Source of the DNA: Owenia fusiformis
Taxonomy: Eukaryota > Annelida > Polychaeta > Sabellida > Oweniidae
DNA: 64,000 nucleotides
Assembly (NCBI GenBank): GCA_903813345.2
Contig: CAIIXF020000002.1
Location: 20,038,455-20,102,454, forward strand
Reading direction: 5' to 3'
In this document: one piece after another, positions 49,967 through 60,778 of the stretch
Layout of the letters: each line of letters begins with the position of its first letter
Position numbering within the stretch: the first letter of the stretch is position 1
Program-made: the position numbers and the translations under genes
Notes under the pieces: generated by a model
What the model was told of the DNA's origin: nothing
The model's input: only the letters and a program-made list of their open reading frames with translations
The model's database searches: none

Positions 49967-51010
49967 TACTTGTTATTTTATTATATATAATATACATGTA
50001 TATTGATTATATGATATGTACAATAACTTTAAACCAAGAATACCATGAAATTGTTGCAATTTATAAAAATTGATTTTTAAAGCAATTTATTGTGACGTTA
50101 TTCACATTGCATTATTCTACATCTTCATGTACATGTGTATTTTGGGTTTACCACATTCGGATGAAGAATTACTTCGCTGATCAACACTCAGTGCTGTGGG
50201 AGTAGATCCGATAGATAGCCTTCCATGATGTAAATGGTCGGAGTTAATTTTTTGATAAGGGAAATTAATGGCAGTCAAGCGCACTATTACTTGCAAATCA
50301 AACATTAGAAATGTCGATAGAAAGAACAGAAAAGTGCATTTTTATATAGTCCCTTGGCATTTGGAATTTTTTGTCAGATATTTTCTCGTTGATTTGATTT
50401 TCACCTTGGGGATTATTCCCTACATGTATATGTGAATGTTGATGTTTAGACTTCACAATAAAAGCATAATTCAGGAAATGTTTTGGAGAGTAGGAAATAA
50501 CAATTATGAAATTGTTTTGATTGTAAAATAACTTATGAAGTGCCTGCCTTTCGAGATAAAATGTCCAAAATATAGTGATAAACCTTTTGAGAGCACATCA
50601 TAACATATTGTAGCCACATGTAAATCAATAAATGATTAAACTTGGTCTATTGATTGACAAATTAACTTTTGAAATTCAGCATATGAAATGTCAAGTATGT
50701 CAAGTAAGAAACTCTAAAGGGAAACAATCCCATCACAAATCTTTTAATATTAACATCCAATATAATCAACTGAGTTTACCCTTTGCATTCGTTCTACTTC
50801 ACTTCTTTTAAAAGAGAACTTCGTCTTCATGCACTCTTTCAGTTTACAATAAATCTCTGATCTCACCGAGCCAATCAGAGTTCCTTGTTGAATCTGGACG
50901 ACTTTCTATATGACCAATGTATTGAGAGGTGCATTTGGCTGTCTGATAGCATTAATATGGTATTCTCTCAACCAGGATGTACTCATTGATGCACTAGACC
51001 CAAATGTATG

Positions 51011-52238
51011 TGTAACAGCTCCGGTCTTAATCCCGAAACTGCCACGTACGGGCTGCCCAATCAATCAATTAACCAATCCTACAACAAAGCAACCCGTACA
51101 AACAAACAAACAAACTGGACCGAACGAGCAAACAAGTGGTAGCGTGGTAAGCTGAACGGCCATGGCGTTCGTAGTGAATCGAATTTGAGCTGAAAGAGAT
51201 TGATTGCTTGACCATCTGTAAGGTGCTGCCATCTTTGAATGGACACAAAAGTTGAAAATTCTAATTGAACAAGAATGATTTGGAACAGAATGAAGAAATG
51301 AAGTTAGGAAGATATCAGAAAGTAATCATGGGGCCATTTTACTGTTATTCCATCTAAACCATCAATCAATGGCTACAAACAATCAACACGACAAATCAAG
51401 TAAAGTTTTAAAGTTTAATTGTAAATAAATAATTAAGATCTGTTTTTACATCAGTTTTATCAAAGCAAATTACACGAATTACAATGGCTCTAAAAGCAGA
51501 ATCTGACTTTAGTCAAACCTGACAAATTACAGAGTACAAAGGTCTTAACTAAGATGGCGACTATATTTCAGCCCTCATGATCAAAACAACATCAAGCTTC
51601 AGGTAAAGCGATTGTCAAAAGGTGGCGCTGTGCAAAATCTCACCTGCGCGCTGAGCATATCAAAAACTAGGCCAAATCTTCCAGCCAACAATTACATAAT
51701 TCTAGCAAAGAAAATCAATCACATTAGATCAACTGTTACAAATAGCCCAATCAAATCCAATGTCAAACTCAGATGACTCTCAAAAGTCAAAGACAAAATA
51801 AACTGAAATGATTTACAATATTTCTACAAGTATGCTCAGCACTGCAGTGGAGTTCAAATATAAAAATACAACCTCAATCTTGCGGCCACTCTCTCCATCT
51901 CCCTGGCTGCCATGACGATTGATCAGGCCCGATCAAGTGTCGAAAAACGAATCTAAAACATCGCAATTTAAATCAAAACTTCCTCGTGGGGAAAAATATG
52001 GCGCCAACTCTCTTCTCGCGAAACTTCTCGCGAGATAAACCCTTACATAAAATTACCCCACAAAAAATTACCCTTACAAAAAAGTTGCTCTAAATACAAA
52101 AGCTATACCTCAAGTAACTAAATAACATGTATTACCCTGACCCTGCAGTGGTATTATTCGCGCTCCAAGCGGAAGGGAAGTAGCGAGACTGGGAATAAGG
52201 TTGGCATTTGCAAGGGTAGCCAACCCAGGGTCGCTACA
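51011..52238 (-). repeat. 3' LTR (left copy)
   Basis: Starts TGTAACAGCTCCGG and ends GGGTCGCTACA on the + strand. It is about 99.5% identical by eye to the right copy; the differences seen are cgttcg/caacg at about 51166, three single transitions and one A/C near the end. On the minus strand a TATTTTTATATT stretch at about 51855-51870 could be the TATA region. The LTR holds (AAAC)n-like sequence near 51100. Confidence 0.9.
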
Positions 52239-52252
52239 TACCTCCCCTCTGA
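52239..52252 (-). other. Polypurine tract (PPT)
   Basis: On the minus strand AGAGGGGAGGTA lies directly before the 3' LTR, as needed for plus-strand priming. The same bases encode the QRGGM-stop tail. Confidence 0.7.
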
Positions 52253-54030
52253 GAAAAGCCTTTAACCTCAAAATGTACAAAATTATTCACCCTCAAAAAT
52301 GGTCATCTGCTTGGCCTGGACGGCATATTCTCCAAAATCAAATACCACCAAATGCTGAATATGAGGACCGCCCAGACCAATAACAAACCATTGTACAAAG
52401 TTTCATTCAAAAATAACCTAGAAAATTCAACATTTACAATGTCTCTTTCTCAGCATAAAATATACAATTCTCAAACTCAGTGTTCATAACATTAACATAT
52501 CACATGCTGACAGTGGTGAAGTCCCATTCTACAGTTCAAATCCTGGGAGGCGTGCACTCCTTCCTGGAACAGCTGATGAATCAGTCAAACACAATACTGT
52601 CTTGATGTTGAAGCACAGATATAAATGTAGTAGATATTCAGCCATGGATGCCCAATCAGAGCACATAAACCATACCTTTACAGCTATATGGCTAAATGCT
52701 TTAATCAGAGCTCATATACCATACCTTTACAGCTATATGGCTAAATGCTTTAATCAGAGCTCATATACCATACCTTTACAGCTATATGGCTAAATGCTTT
52801 AATCAGAGCTCATATACCATACCTTTACAGCTATATGGCTATATGCAGCTATGATGCACAGGTAAATCAATAGAGGCAGTGCAAGTAACATTCACTGTCC
52901 TTCACAATGTATATTAATCATAAGCCAATGGCCCAATCTGGCTCATTAATTTTGTCAGGAACATATAGATCAGCTACCACTAATGACCACAATGATAATT
53001 CAATGGAAATTAAAATCCATTTTTCGGAATATATCACGTTGACGATTAATCCAATGGAACACAGTCCATTTTTTCAGCATAATCGACAAGGTTCATTATC
53101 AGCTCAATCAATAATTCTATGTGTTGAGAAATGTCAGAAGTGTAGTATTCAATAATATCAATCCGGTATCACGATAATAATGACCACAGTAATTCAATGG
53201 AAATGATCCATTTTTCGGAATAAACATGTTGACAGCCAATGGAACACAGTCCATTTTATCGGGATAATCAGCATAAGGTTCATCATTAGCATGATCCATG
53301 TAATATTTCAGTAGTAGTATAAGTCTATTCCTCGGTAGCTCTTCTAATCAGTATTCATAATTCATATAATCGGTAATAGGACACGATCAGTAAAAGTCAC
53401 TGGCTGGAATAATATATTGTCACAATCGAGGAAGTCATAAATCGAGTCTATATGCTGTTTTGCGCCATTCCTGGCAGGCGCACTCAGGTGTGAATCATTG
53501 CAGACTCCAAGTAGGCCTAATCTGTTTGCCGCCATAATCACAACTGCTGACAGGGGCATCGAGATCACAACCATCCTGAGGCCCGGCCAGGACCTGCCAA
53601 GTAGATGTCACAACATGATAAGCTGCCGCAGTCTGGCTAACTGCAACGCAGGAACTCGGGGCCTGTGTAGTAATACAAGCCGGTTCAACCACTGTAGGAC
53701 CTTCATGTCAACCTGGAAAACAAAACGCAGTATCAGTTGTCATATCAATAAGGGAAGTCATAGTCTGGTGTTTCTGCATAATTTCAGAGAAATATGCAAT
53801 GTCTTGAAAGGGAGCAAACATCAGATGTGGCGCTCAATGACCAGTCGCCTGCTCCTCTAGCACAATCAATAAAGTTCAGTAGTGTCACTAATAACCACTC
53901 TATCACAGTCAATAACCATCAAAACTGGACTAGAGTAATTCATCAAGTGTCAACTGCGCACAACTAGAAACTTGCTGCAGAATTTCACAAATACTCAAAC
54001 AACAATCAATCAATCCAACAAACAACTCAA
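52240..54030. other. LTR-element interior without recognisable genes
   Basis: The 1.8-kb interior has only short frames on either strand; the longest is about 120 codons at 53498-53860 with no motif I recognise. It includes a 49-bp tandem repeat and several near-repeats of 'ccacagtaattcaatgg' near 52980-53200. It appears to serve only as a packaged, non-coding interior. Confidence 0.6.
52660..52855. repeat. 49-bp tandem repeat, about 4 copies
   Basis: The motif ccatacctttacagctat recurs at 52670, 52719, 52768 and 52817, exactly 49 bp apart, inside the LTR-element interior. The last copy decays. Confidence 0.9.
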
Positions 54031-54033
54031 AAA

Positions 54034-54051
54034 TCCCGCCGCGACTAACCA
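54034..54051 (-). other. Primer binding site (PBS)
   Basis: On the minus strand, one base inside the 5' LTR, the sequence reads TGGTTAGTCGCGGCGGGA. It starts TGG, as expected for complementarity to a tRNA 3' CCA end, and is GC-rich like a tRNA acceptor/T arm. I cannot name the tRNA. Confidence 0.7.
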
Positions 54052-54052
54052 A

Positions 54053-55279
54053 TGTAACAGCTCCGGTCTTAATCCCGAAACTGCCACGTACGGGCTGCCC
54101 AATCAATCAATTAACCAATCCTACAACAAAGCAACCCGTACAAACAAACAAACAAACTGGACCGAACGAGCAAACAAGTGGTAGCGTGGTAAGCTGAACG
54201 GCCATGGCAACGTAGTGAATCGAATTTGAGCTGAAAGAGATTGATTGCTTGACCATCTGTAAGGTGCTGCCATCTTTGAATGGACACAAAAGTTGAAAAT
54301 TCTAATTGAACAAGAATGATTTGGAACAGAATGAAGAAATGAAGTTAGGAAGATATCAGAAAGTAATCATGGGGCCATTTTACTGTTATTCCATCTAAAC
54401 CATCAATCAATGGCTACAAACAATCAACACGACAAATCAAGTAAAGTTTTAAAGTTTAATTGTAAATAAATAATTAAGATCTGTTTTTACATCAGTTTTA
54501 TCAAAGCAAATTACACGAATTACAATGGCTCTAAAAGCAGAATCTGACTTTAGTCAAACCTGACAAATTACAGAGTACAAAGGTCTTAACTAAGATGGCG
54601 ACTATATTTCAGCCCTCATGATCAAAACAACATCAAGCTTCAGGTAAAGCGATTGTCAAAAGGTGGCGCTGTGCAAAATCTCACCTGCGCGCTGAGCATA
54701 TCAAAAACTAGGCCAAATCTTCCAGCCAACAATTACATAATTCTAGCAAAGAAAATCAATCACATTAGATCAACTGTTACAAATAGCCCAATCAAATCCA
54801 ATGTCAAACTCAGATGACTCTCAAAAGTCAAAGACAAAATAAACTGAAATGATTCACAATATTTCTACAAGTATGCTCAGCACTGCAGTGGAGTTCAAAT
54901 ATAAAAATACAACCTCAATCTTGCGGCCACTCTCTCCATCTCCCTGGCTGCCATGACGATTGATCAGGCCCGATCAAGTGTTGAAAAACGAATCTAAAAC
55001 ATCGCAATTTAAATCAAAACTTCCTCGTGGGGAAAAATATGGCGCCAACTCTCTTCTCGCGAAACTTCTCGCGAGATAAACCCTTACATAAAATTACCCC
55101 ACAAAAAATTACCCTTACAAAAAAGTTGCTCTAAATACAAAAGCTATACCTCAAGTAACTAAATAACATGTATTACCCTGACCCTGCAGCGGTATTATTC
55201 GCGCTCCAAGCGGAAGGGAAGTAGCGAGACTGGGAATAAGGTTGGCATTTGCAAGGGTAGCCAACCAAGGGTCGCTACA
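54053..55279 (-). repeat. 5' LTR (right copy)
   Basis: Near-identical partner of 51011-52238 in direct orientation. It is the transcriptional start LTR if the element is read on the minus strand. It is followed by the TATG duplication at 55280-55283. Confidence 0.9.
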
Positions 55280-55443
55280 TATGTTTAACAAAGAACCTAG
55301 CTGTCATGAATATACCATCCCTGGATCATTTCAAACTACTTTGGAACAAAATAGATGAAGGTATTATCCTCAACGGTATAGAGTATTCATTGGGAAGGAC
55401 ATCATGGAATACTAAATACCATAATGAGAAGGAAAACAGATGA

Positions 55444-56138
55444 ATGTCGGTTGAGTAATGTTATTTTCAATACACTATTGTATCATGCCAGAGACAACCC
55501 TCCAATTCCTGATTGGTTTTACACGTTTCAAAGTATATTTTGATTCTCAGTGGGTCATTTTGAGATTTTTCGAATTTTTCAGAAAAGGAGGTCATTCTTC
55601 TTTTTTATAATGTTTTGTCTGTTTAATTACTGAATATTTTCAAATTAAAGCTTATGTGATTTTGTGTGATTATATAGAAAGGGTAGTATTAAATCAACAC
55701 TGTCAGTGTCTCTTATCGCAAATGAATGTGGCTATTTACCAGTGAAGAATGATTAGGTGAGAACCTTGGGATTTGCAAAATTACTTTCTTTGTCTTTATC
55801 TTGTAAAGATGTCACTACTTTACAAGCTTACAGTTCCTTGAGAGCAAAATAACATTGTCTCAGATTATAGAGGGCACAAGACATAGTATTAAGCTATACT
55901 GTTAGTAAGATTGACTGTGAAAAAGAGGTAGAACTCTCTTATTACTTTTTGTACCATTGGGATGCATGTTAAATTGACAAAGTTCGAATTAGAATTTCTC
56001 AAATCGCAGCCCATCGATTTTCAAAGAATTTCAGAGAAATACAGCAAAGCATCTCACCTCCATGTCAAAAAAAATTCAACAAAAATATCCCACAAAAATC
56101 AAAAGTTCTGCTCTCTTACATAATACGAGTACCAAAAC
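55444..56138. other. No gene seen between the LTR and Penelope elements
   Basis: About 0.7 kb of AT-rich sequence with no ORF over 60 codons before the Penelope target site. Confidence 0.5.
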
Positions 56139-56184
56139 GTCATCATATTTGTCCAAATGTATTCATCGGTTAGGTAAAGATAAA

Positions 56185-56785
56185 TTAATTTGTATTCCTT
56201 TCCTCAAATCACTAACCAAAATAACTTACTTTTTCGAGCTTTCGGTAGCAGCTACTACCTTTGTCAAGATGATATATTGGCGGGAAATGGGCTGACCCTT
56301 GACCTTGTTTGGGTTTTACTCCTGTGTAGTTCCAACAGTCCCGGGGAAACCTTAAATCCAGAGTCCCTGTTAAGTTGTGGCTTGCTTGTATGAATATGAA
56401 GTGCTTCCTTTACTTTCCGTTTAAAGTAATGGGGTTCTCTATCTAGAATTTTGTACTCCCAGTTAATCCTATGCGCTTTGGAAACTATATGTTCAGCGAT
56501 GGCGGATTTATTGGGATTGTTCAGTCTAAAAGCGTCCTTGTGTTCCTTAACTCTTGTATCAATCGCTCTACCGGTTTCCCCTATGTAGAGTTCACTACAG
56601 TCCTTACATTCAATTTGGTATATTAATCCTAATGTCTCACCTGTGGGGGTGGGATCTTTGGGTGATACTAACATTTGACGTAAGGTTTGAACAGACTTAA
56701 AACTAGTCTTAACTCCTGCTTCTTGAAAGATGCGTTGAAGTTTGGGAGCAATAGTACTAATATAAGGTAACACTACACTAATTTC
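56185..56785 (-). pseudogene. Inverted second copy of the Penelope GIY-YIG endonuclease region
   Basis: The minus-strand frame (about 209 codons to the antisense of the unique centre, 56264-56893) encodes the same endonuclease as the right arm from EISVVLP to PFPANISS. Differences seen include Tyr for His in LPYISTIAP and Leu for Ser in GETLGLIYQ. The two arms could pair into a 601-bp hairpin. The extra 36 N-terminal codons are antisense to the RT region and not a real domain. Confidence 0.85.
56225..56269 (-). ncRNA. Degenerate hammerhead-ribozyme-like motif (left arm)
   Basis: Reverse-complement copy of the motif at 58002-58046 with the same stem II and GAAA box, located at the outer end of the left inverted arm. 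Confidence 0.45.
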
Positions 56786-56786
56786 A

Positions 56787-58007
56787 GTGATCCCAATTGT
56801 AGTAGATAGGCTAAAAGCAGATAGGACTCTCTCAAGTAGGACTAAGCTCACACCAGAACATATAGGTGATCTTTTGAAGATTACATTAGACACTACATAT
56901 TTCTCGTTCGATAGCCAATTGTACAGTCAGTGCCATGGAGCTGCAATGGGATCCCCGGTGTCTCCCATTATCGCCAACATTTACATGGAGGATTTGGAAG
57001 TTAGAATTCTTAGATTAGCACCCCATCCCCCTCGCATCTGGAAAAGATACGTGGACGACACGTGGGTTTTGTTAGACAAGGACTATGAAGATGAATTCAC
57101 TGATTTCATTAACCAGATTGATCCCGATATCAAATTCACCAGTGAAAGTCTTAAGGACGACAAGTTGCCTTTTCTAGACACTGTTACAGAGTTAGTGAAA
57201 TGTAAGGATAGTGTAGACAGATTTTTAGATATAAGTGTGTATCGTAAGCCAACACATACGGACCTTTATTTACGATTTGATTCCCATCACCCCTTGACAA
57301 CAAAAAGAGGGGTAGTTAGGACGTTAAATAAACGAGCCACAGAGATAGTGTCTAACCCTACTAAGCTTAAGGATGAGCAGGCCCATATCACTCAAGCTCT
57401 CTCTCGTTGTGGCTACCCATCTTGGCTTCTAAACCAAGCACCAGCTACGCCTAGAGATAGACCTCCTAGTGACAGTGTAGATAGGGAAATTAGTGTAGTG
57501 TTACCTCATATTAGTACTATTGCTCCCAAACTTCAACGCATCTTTCAAGAAGCAGGAGTTAAGACTAGTTTTAAGTCTGTTCAAACCTTACGTCAAATGT
57601 TAGTATCACCCAAAGATCCCACCCCCACAGGTGAGACATCAGGATTAATATACCAAATTGAATGTAAGGACTGTAGTGAACTCTACATAGGGGAAACCGG
57701 TAGAGCGATTGATACAAGAGTTAAGGAACACAAGGACGCTTTTAGACTGAACAATCCCAATAAATCCGCCATCGCTGAACATATAGTTTCCAAAGCGCAT
57801 AGGATTAACTGGGAGTACAAAATTCTAGATAGAGAACCCCATTACTTTAAACGGAAAGTAAAGGAAGCACTTCATATTCATACAAGCAAGCCACAACTTA
57901 ACAGGGACTCTGGATTTAAGGTTTCCCCGGGACTGTTGGAACTACACAGGAGTAAAACCCAAACAAGGTCAAGGGTCAGCCCATTTCCCGCCAATATATC
58001 ATCTTGA
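56787..58007 (+). pseudogene. Penelope-like reverse transcriptase (partial) + GIY-YIG endonuclease, 406 codons
   Basis: The frame opens at a GTG with no convincing start, so it is a 5'-truncated pol. Residues 51-71 carry the RT block GAAMGSPVSPIIANIY. YVDDT at 88-92 holds the catalytic Asp pair. ISVYRKPTHTDLYL (149-162) and the HHPLTTKRG block (168-175) are typical of Penelope-type RTs. A linker follows (about 185-240). The endonuclease shows GLIYQIECKDCSELYIGETGR at 286-306 (written in two parts: GLIYQIECKDC and SELYIGETGR), with CxxC at 293/296 and His at 315 and 332 as the likely zinc-type CCHH set of Penelope endonucleases. The stop TGA lies within the ribozyme-like motif. Missing: the RT N-terminal half (motifs 1-2/A). 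From codon 234 onward the frame lies within the right inverted arm. Confidence 0.9.
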
Positions 58008-58046
58008 CAAAGGTAGTAGCTGCTACCGAAAGCTCGAAAAAGTAAG
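58002..58046 (+). ncRNA. Degenerate hammerhead-ribozyme-like motif (right arm)
   Basis: TTGACAAAGG, then a hairpin GGTAG/CTACC, then CGAAAGCTC. This matches the order core box 1 (CUGANGA) - stem II - GAAA of hammerhead ribozymes known at Penelope element ends, but box 1 has two departures (UUGACAA). Stem II is 5-6 bp. The stem I and III partners are not clear, so activity is doubtful. Confidence 0.45.
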
Positions 58047-58098
58047 TTATTTTGGTTAGTGATTTGAGGAAAGGAATACAAATTAAGTCATCATATTT

Positions 58099-59070
58099 AT
58101 TTACATTGACCAATTCACCACTACCAAGGTCATCCATCCGCAGAAAATAATCCCAAATATTTTACCGTTCACTGTTATGACCACATGTTTCCCAGTTATT
58201 CTGGGCATTATATGCCAGCAAATGAGAGTATTCTATCCAAAGATGGTACTGTAATATACCATTGAAGTCCCCAAACAGGTTTCTAAGAGAACTACTTTCC
58301 CCAAACCACGAGATAAACCGAGTAAGGATAGTACACTCAGTGAACAGGTTTTTTGTCAAAATGTTTTGAATTAGAGCATAATTTGGGCTTTTTGTACAAG
58401 AATGGGGCTTTTTGTGAAAAAGAAGGCCTTCAGTAATGGCTGTATTAGGAAGCCCTTGAAGCTCAAACCAGGACTGGAGCAAATAATTGTCTAAGAATGC
58501 ATACAGGTTAAGGGAGAATGACCCACAGACACCCCCCCCCCTCACCATGCCAGATACTATGCCCCCCCCCACCAGAATCAAAAATCAACATTGTATATTT
58601 GACTTACGCAAATTTCATCAAATCAAAAATCATCACCTCTCCCCTCCTTATTTGGTTAATTGTGATAATGGCCATAGATCAATATAATAATCTTCATAAT
58701 AGAATTATGTTCGTTATTACAAGGCTTAGGGGCCCATAATGTAGTATCATTGTTCTATTATTAGATTAACAGCCTACTAATCCCAAGTGATGTAATATGT
58801 GAAATATTATTCCAATTCAACCATTACAATCTGAGAAAATAGAGTTATTGCTGAGAACTAATATGAATGAGGACTATGATTTGACTTTTGTGAATATTTG
58901 TAAATTACAGACAAGTAGCCAGGAAGGGGAGGGAGTGGGGGGTCTGGCCCTGAATTCTTTAGAAATCATGCAGTTTTTCACTATTCTGAGTACTTTCCAG
59001 TGATTTTGGGCCAAAGTTGTCACTTTGGAGAGGGGATTTTATACAGGGGTCAAGTTTATGTAAAATGTGT
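58099..59070. other. No supported gene; C-runs
   Basis: Poly-C runs at about 58536 and 58563 lie within a 139-codon minus frame (58162-58581) that has no motif and reads the C-runs as poly-Gly/Val. Considered a chance frame. Confidence 0.4.
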
Positions 59071-59257
59071 TTTGAAGAGATGTTCACTAAAGAGAGGTGT
59101 TCACAAAGACAGGTTTTACTGTATGTATCTACCACAAAATATTCAATTTATGTTTATCAAGCAGTATATACACCTATTTTAGGTGTCCTCTGTAAGTAAT
59201 TTGTATTTTGATTTATTGTTATATGAAGGAAATAAGAAATAAATAAAAATAAATAGA

Positions 59258-59366
59258 CAATGTTATAGTCTCCAACTTTTTTGTGGACAGTGTTTGGTAA
59301 TTCTTGTTTGGTGTTCGACTTGTAACAAATGGCAGGTGGTGACATTTTTTATGCTAATGCCTTGTA
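59258..59366 (+). mobile_element. GTCACCACC element, left end deleted
   Basis: Begins at the middle (gttatagtctccaacttttt) and keeps the right end caggtggtgacatttttta with atgccttg. The left palindrome is missing. Confidence 0.65.
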
Positions 59367-59369
59367 CCT

Positions 59370-60230
59370 TTGCATGTATCCATCCTAAAAAAGACAAATA
59401 TTGAATGAAACAGATTGCATTCTTTTATAGAACCAATTAAATATATTAAATTGATATGTCATAAAATACAGAAAGAATTTCCTATCAAGCTTTCTTAATC
59501 AATAATACTGATAGATAACACATACCAATGCATCAAAAACTGTCATGACTAAGTCCCAATAAATATCTTATAATTTATATATAAGTGAGTCAAGCATTTT
59601 CTAGGATAAGGCACTTAGGCTATAACTGTAATGGGAAATTCAGTGACAAATCTGGGAAATAGCGCTTGTGAGAGGTAATTGGTTATACACATATTACATT
59701 ATAGCATTTTCTTAATGAGTCACAATGCCTTAAGAGGACATGAAATTAGAAAAATGTACTTACAACCTTATTTGCCTATCAATAATTCAAAGAATAGAAA
59801 GGAACAATAGAATAAGACTTATATTTTTAGATGATGTAGTTTCTTTCACAAACATTTCATTTGTTCATTTTATATCTTAACCATTGAAATAGGTTGGTTA
59901 AGGATAGCATGTAGCATCTAATATAAATGGATTCACACTAATTGTAATCCAGATTCCTATGAGAGAGAAAGTCCCATGAATCAACAACTTTCATTAGAAA
60001 TCCTATTAGAAATAACAATTAGAATTATCTTAGATTTGATCTCATGCAGGGTTAACAGTTGAATCCGTGTTCAATGGTACAATTAGAGAATTACTCATAG
60101 AAACTGTAGGAATATACAGCAAACAACCAGGAGAAGAATGATAACAGGATAAAAACTGCAAGATTTTCAAGATATTAAGCTGTTATATACCAATACAATC
60201 TCAGGGATTTAAAATTTTAGGAGCTTTTTC
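59370..60230. other. No feature seen upstream of the alternative first exon
   Basis: AT-rich, no ORF. A promoter is expected near 60100-60238 if the exon at 60239 is real, but no TATA or initiator stands out. Confidence 0.4.
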
Positions 60231-60238
60231 ACGACATC

Positions 60239-60311
60239 ATGGCGCCAGTTTGTGATCGACCAATAGATGATGTCGCTGGAGCGGCATGTTTAACGAGACT
60301 TTGCCGGACAG
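60239..60311 (+). CDS. Candidate alternative first exon (24 codons + 1 nt)
   Basis: Seen: an ATG in good context (catcATGG) opens 24 codons of balanced, coding-like composition (MAPVCDRPIDDVAGAACLTR and four further residues) and reaches ACAG|GTACTG at 60311/60312. The exon ends in phase 1. The next good acceptor, tgtatttgcag at 60778, opens the large downstream exon in the same phase and gives Asp at the junction after an intron of 467 bp. It is too short for ORF finders. The GC content and the three Cys in 24 residues differ from the AT-rich surroundings. Inference: a second promoter gives the same gene a short N-terminus in place of the 127-residue one encoded at 29.8 kb. The donor is only fair (GTACTG), so a chance ORF remains possible. 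Confidence 0.45.
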
Positions 60312-60429
60312 GTACTGTGTGGACAGGATTTTGCCTTCAAAAATTATGCATAATTTTGTATTTTCAAGGAATAATTTGATGCATTGATGGATCATATGTT
60401 TACCTTTTCCACTTATAGATGCATTTTTC

Positions 60430-60690
60430 GATGAGACGAAAGGATCATGTTCCAAATGAGGTTTTCTTCCAGATGTGTTTTTCCTGCAGTGTTTCTCCTC
60501 TTCTAGAGGTGTTCATTTTCCAAATGTATTTTTCTTCCAGATACAGTTTTCTTAGAGGTATTCATCTGCAAAGGTGTTTTCTGCAAAGCATGACTATATT
60601 CTATAGTACTATCTCTAAGGTGTTCATCTAATAGGTTTCCTTGCAGTGTGTTCATCTTTCAGAAGTGTTCATCTAAGGTGCCTTCAGAAC
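60430..60690 (+). repeat. Degenerate GGTGTTCATCT repeats in the alternative intron
   Basis: agaggtgttcatttt, agaggtattcatctgc, aaggtgttcatctaa, agtgtgttcatcttt and agaagtgttcatct recur. They form most of the 467-bp intron between the candidate alternative first exon and the large exon, and belong to the GGTGTTCAC family. Confidence 0.65.
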
Positions 60691-60778
60691 ATGTTTATCT
60701 TGCACACATTATCTTTGTGTTCTATACTTGCCATTTTATACCATCTATTATTTATGATTTATTTCTGTGTATTTGCAG

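Larger units (their letters stand above)
51011..55279 (-). mobile_element. Non-autonomous Gypsy-like LTR retrotransposon, complete, minus strand
   Basis: Seen: two direct repeats of 1228 and 1227 bp (51011-52238 and 54053-55279) flank 1814 bp of internal sequence. Each repeat begins TG and ends CA on both strands. The 4-bp duplication TATG lies on both sides (51007-51010, 55280-55283). Read on the minus strand, a primer-binding-site-like stretch starting TGG lies 1 nt inside the 5' LTR (54034-54051), and a purine tract abuts the 3' LTR (52239-52252). These fix the orientation. No gag, protease, reverse transcriptase or integrase frame remains, so it must be mobilised in trans. Just before the purine tract the minus strand reads KGFSQRGGM-stop, a run like the RGG-type tail seen at the end of many Gypsy pol frames. 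The LTRs differ at only a handful of sites, so insertion was recent. The long LTRs with a short coding-free interior resemble LARD-type elements. Confidence 0.9.
50910..55443 (+). pseudogene. 86-codon open frame split by the LTR retrotransposon
   Basis: Seen: an ATG at 50910 (in-frame TGA upstream at 50889) opens 33 codons plus 2 nt up to the 4-bp target TATG at 51007-51010. The same frame continues from 55284, just past the second TATG copy, for 52 more codons to a TGA at 55441-55443. If the 4.27-kb insertion is removed the frame is open for 86 codons. The first about 20 residues are hydrophobic (LRGAFGCLIALIWYSL). The rest is soluble-looking, with LDHFKLLWNKIDEG and EYSLGRTSWNTKYHNEK. A pyrimidine-rich acceptor, tattctctcaaccag, lies at about 50975 in frame, and GAAG|GTATTA is at about 55360, so a small internal exon is also possible. 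Not recognised. It may be a real exon, an older repeat fragment, or chance. Confidence 0.35.
56151..58086 (+). mobile_element. Penelope-like element, 5'-truncated with inverted arms
   Basis: Seen: a 12-bp duplication GTCATCATATTT lies on both sides (56139-56150, 58087-58098). Inside are a 34-bp left tail (56151-56184), a 601-bp left arm (56185-56785), a 700-bp unique centre, and a 601-bp right arm (57486-58086) that is the near-exact reverse complement of the left arm. The right arm and centre encode the C-terminal part of a reverse transcriptase plus a GIY-YIG endonuclease. Known: Penelope-like elements often carry terminal repeats in direct or inverted order and a short tail at one end; a 34-bp extension is described for Drosophila Penelope, as I recall. 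Both arms end in a hammerhead-ribozyme-like motif. The reverse-transcriptase fingers and catalytic motif A are missing, so this copy is dead. The arms differ at very few sites, so it is young. Confidence 0.9.

Noticed and set aside
58162-58581. 139-codon minus-strand ORF
   Set aside because: Its N-terminus reads through poly-C runs, and it has no motif, splice context or promoter.
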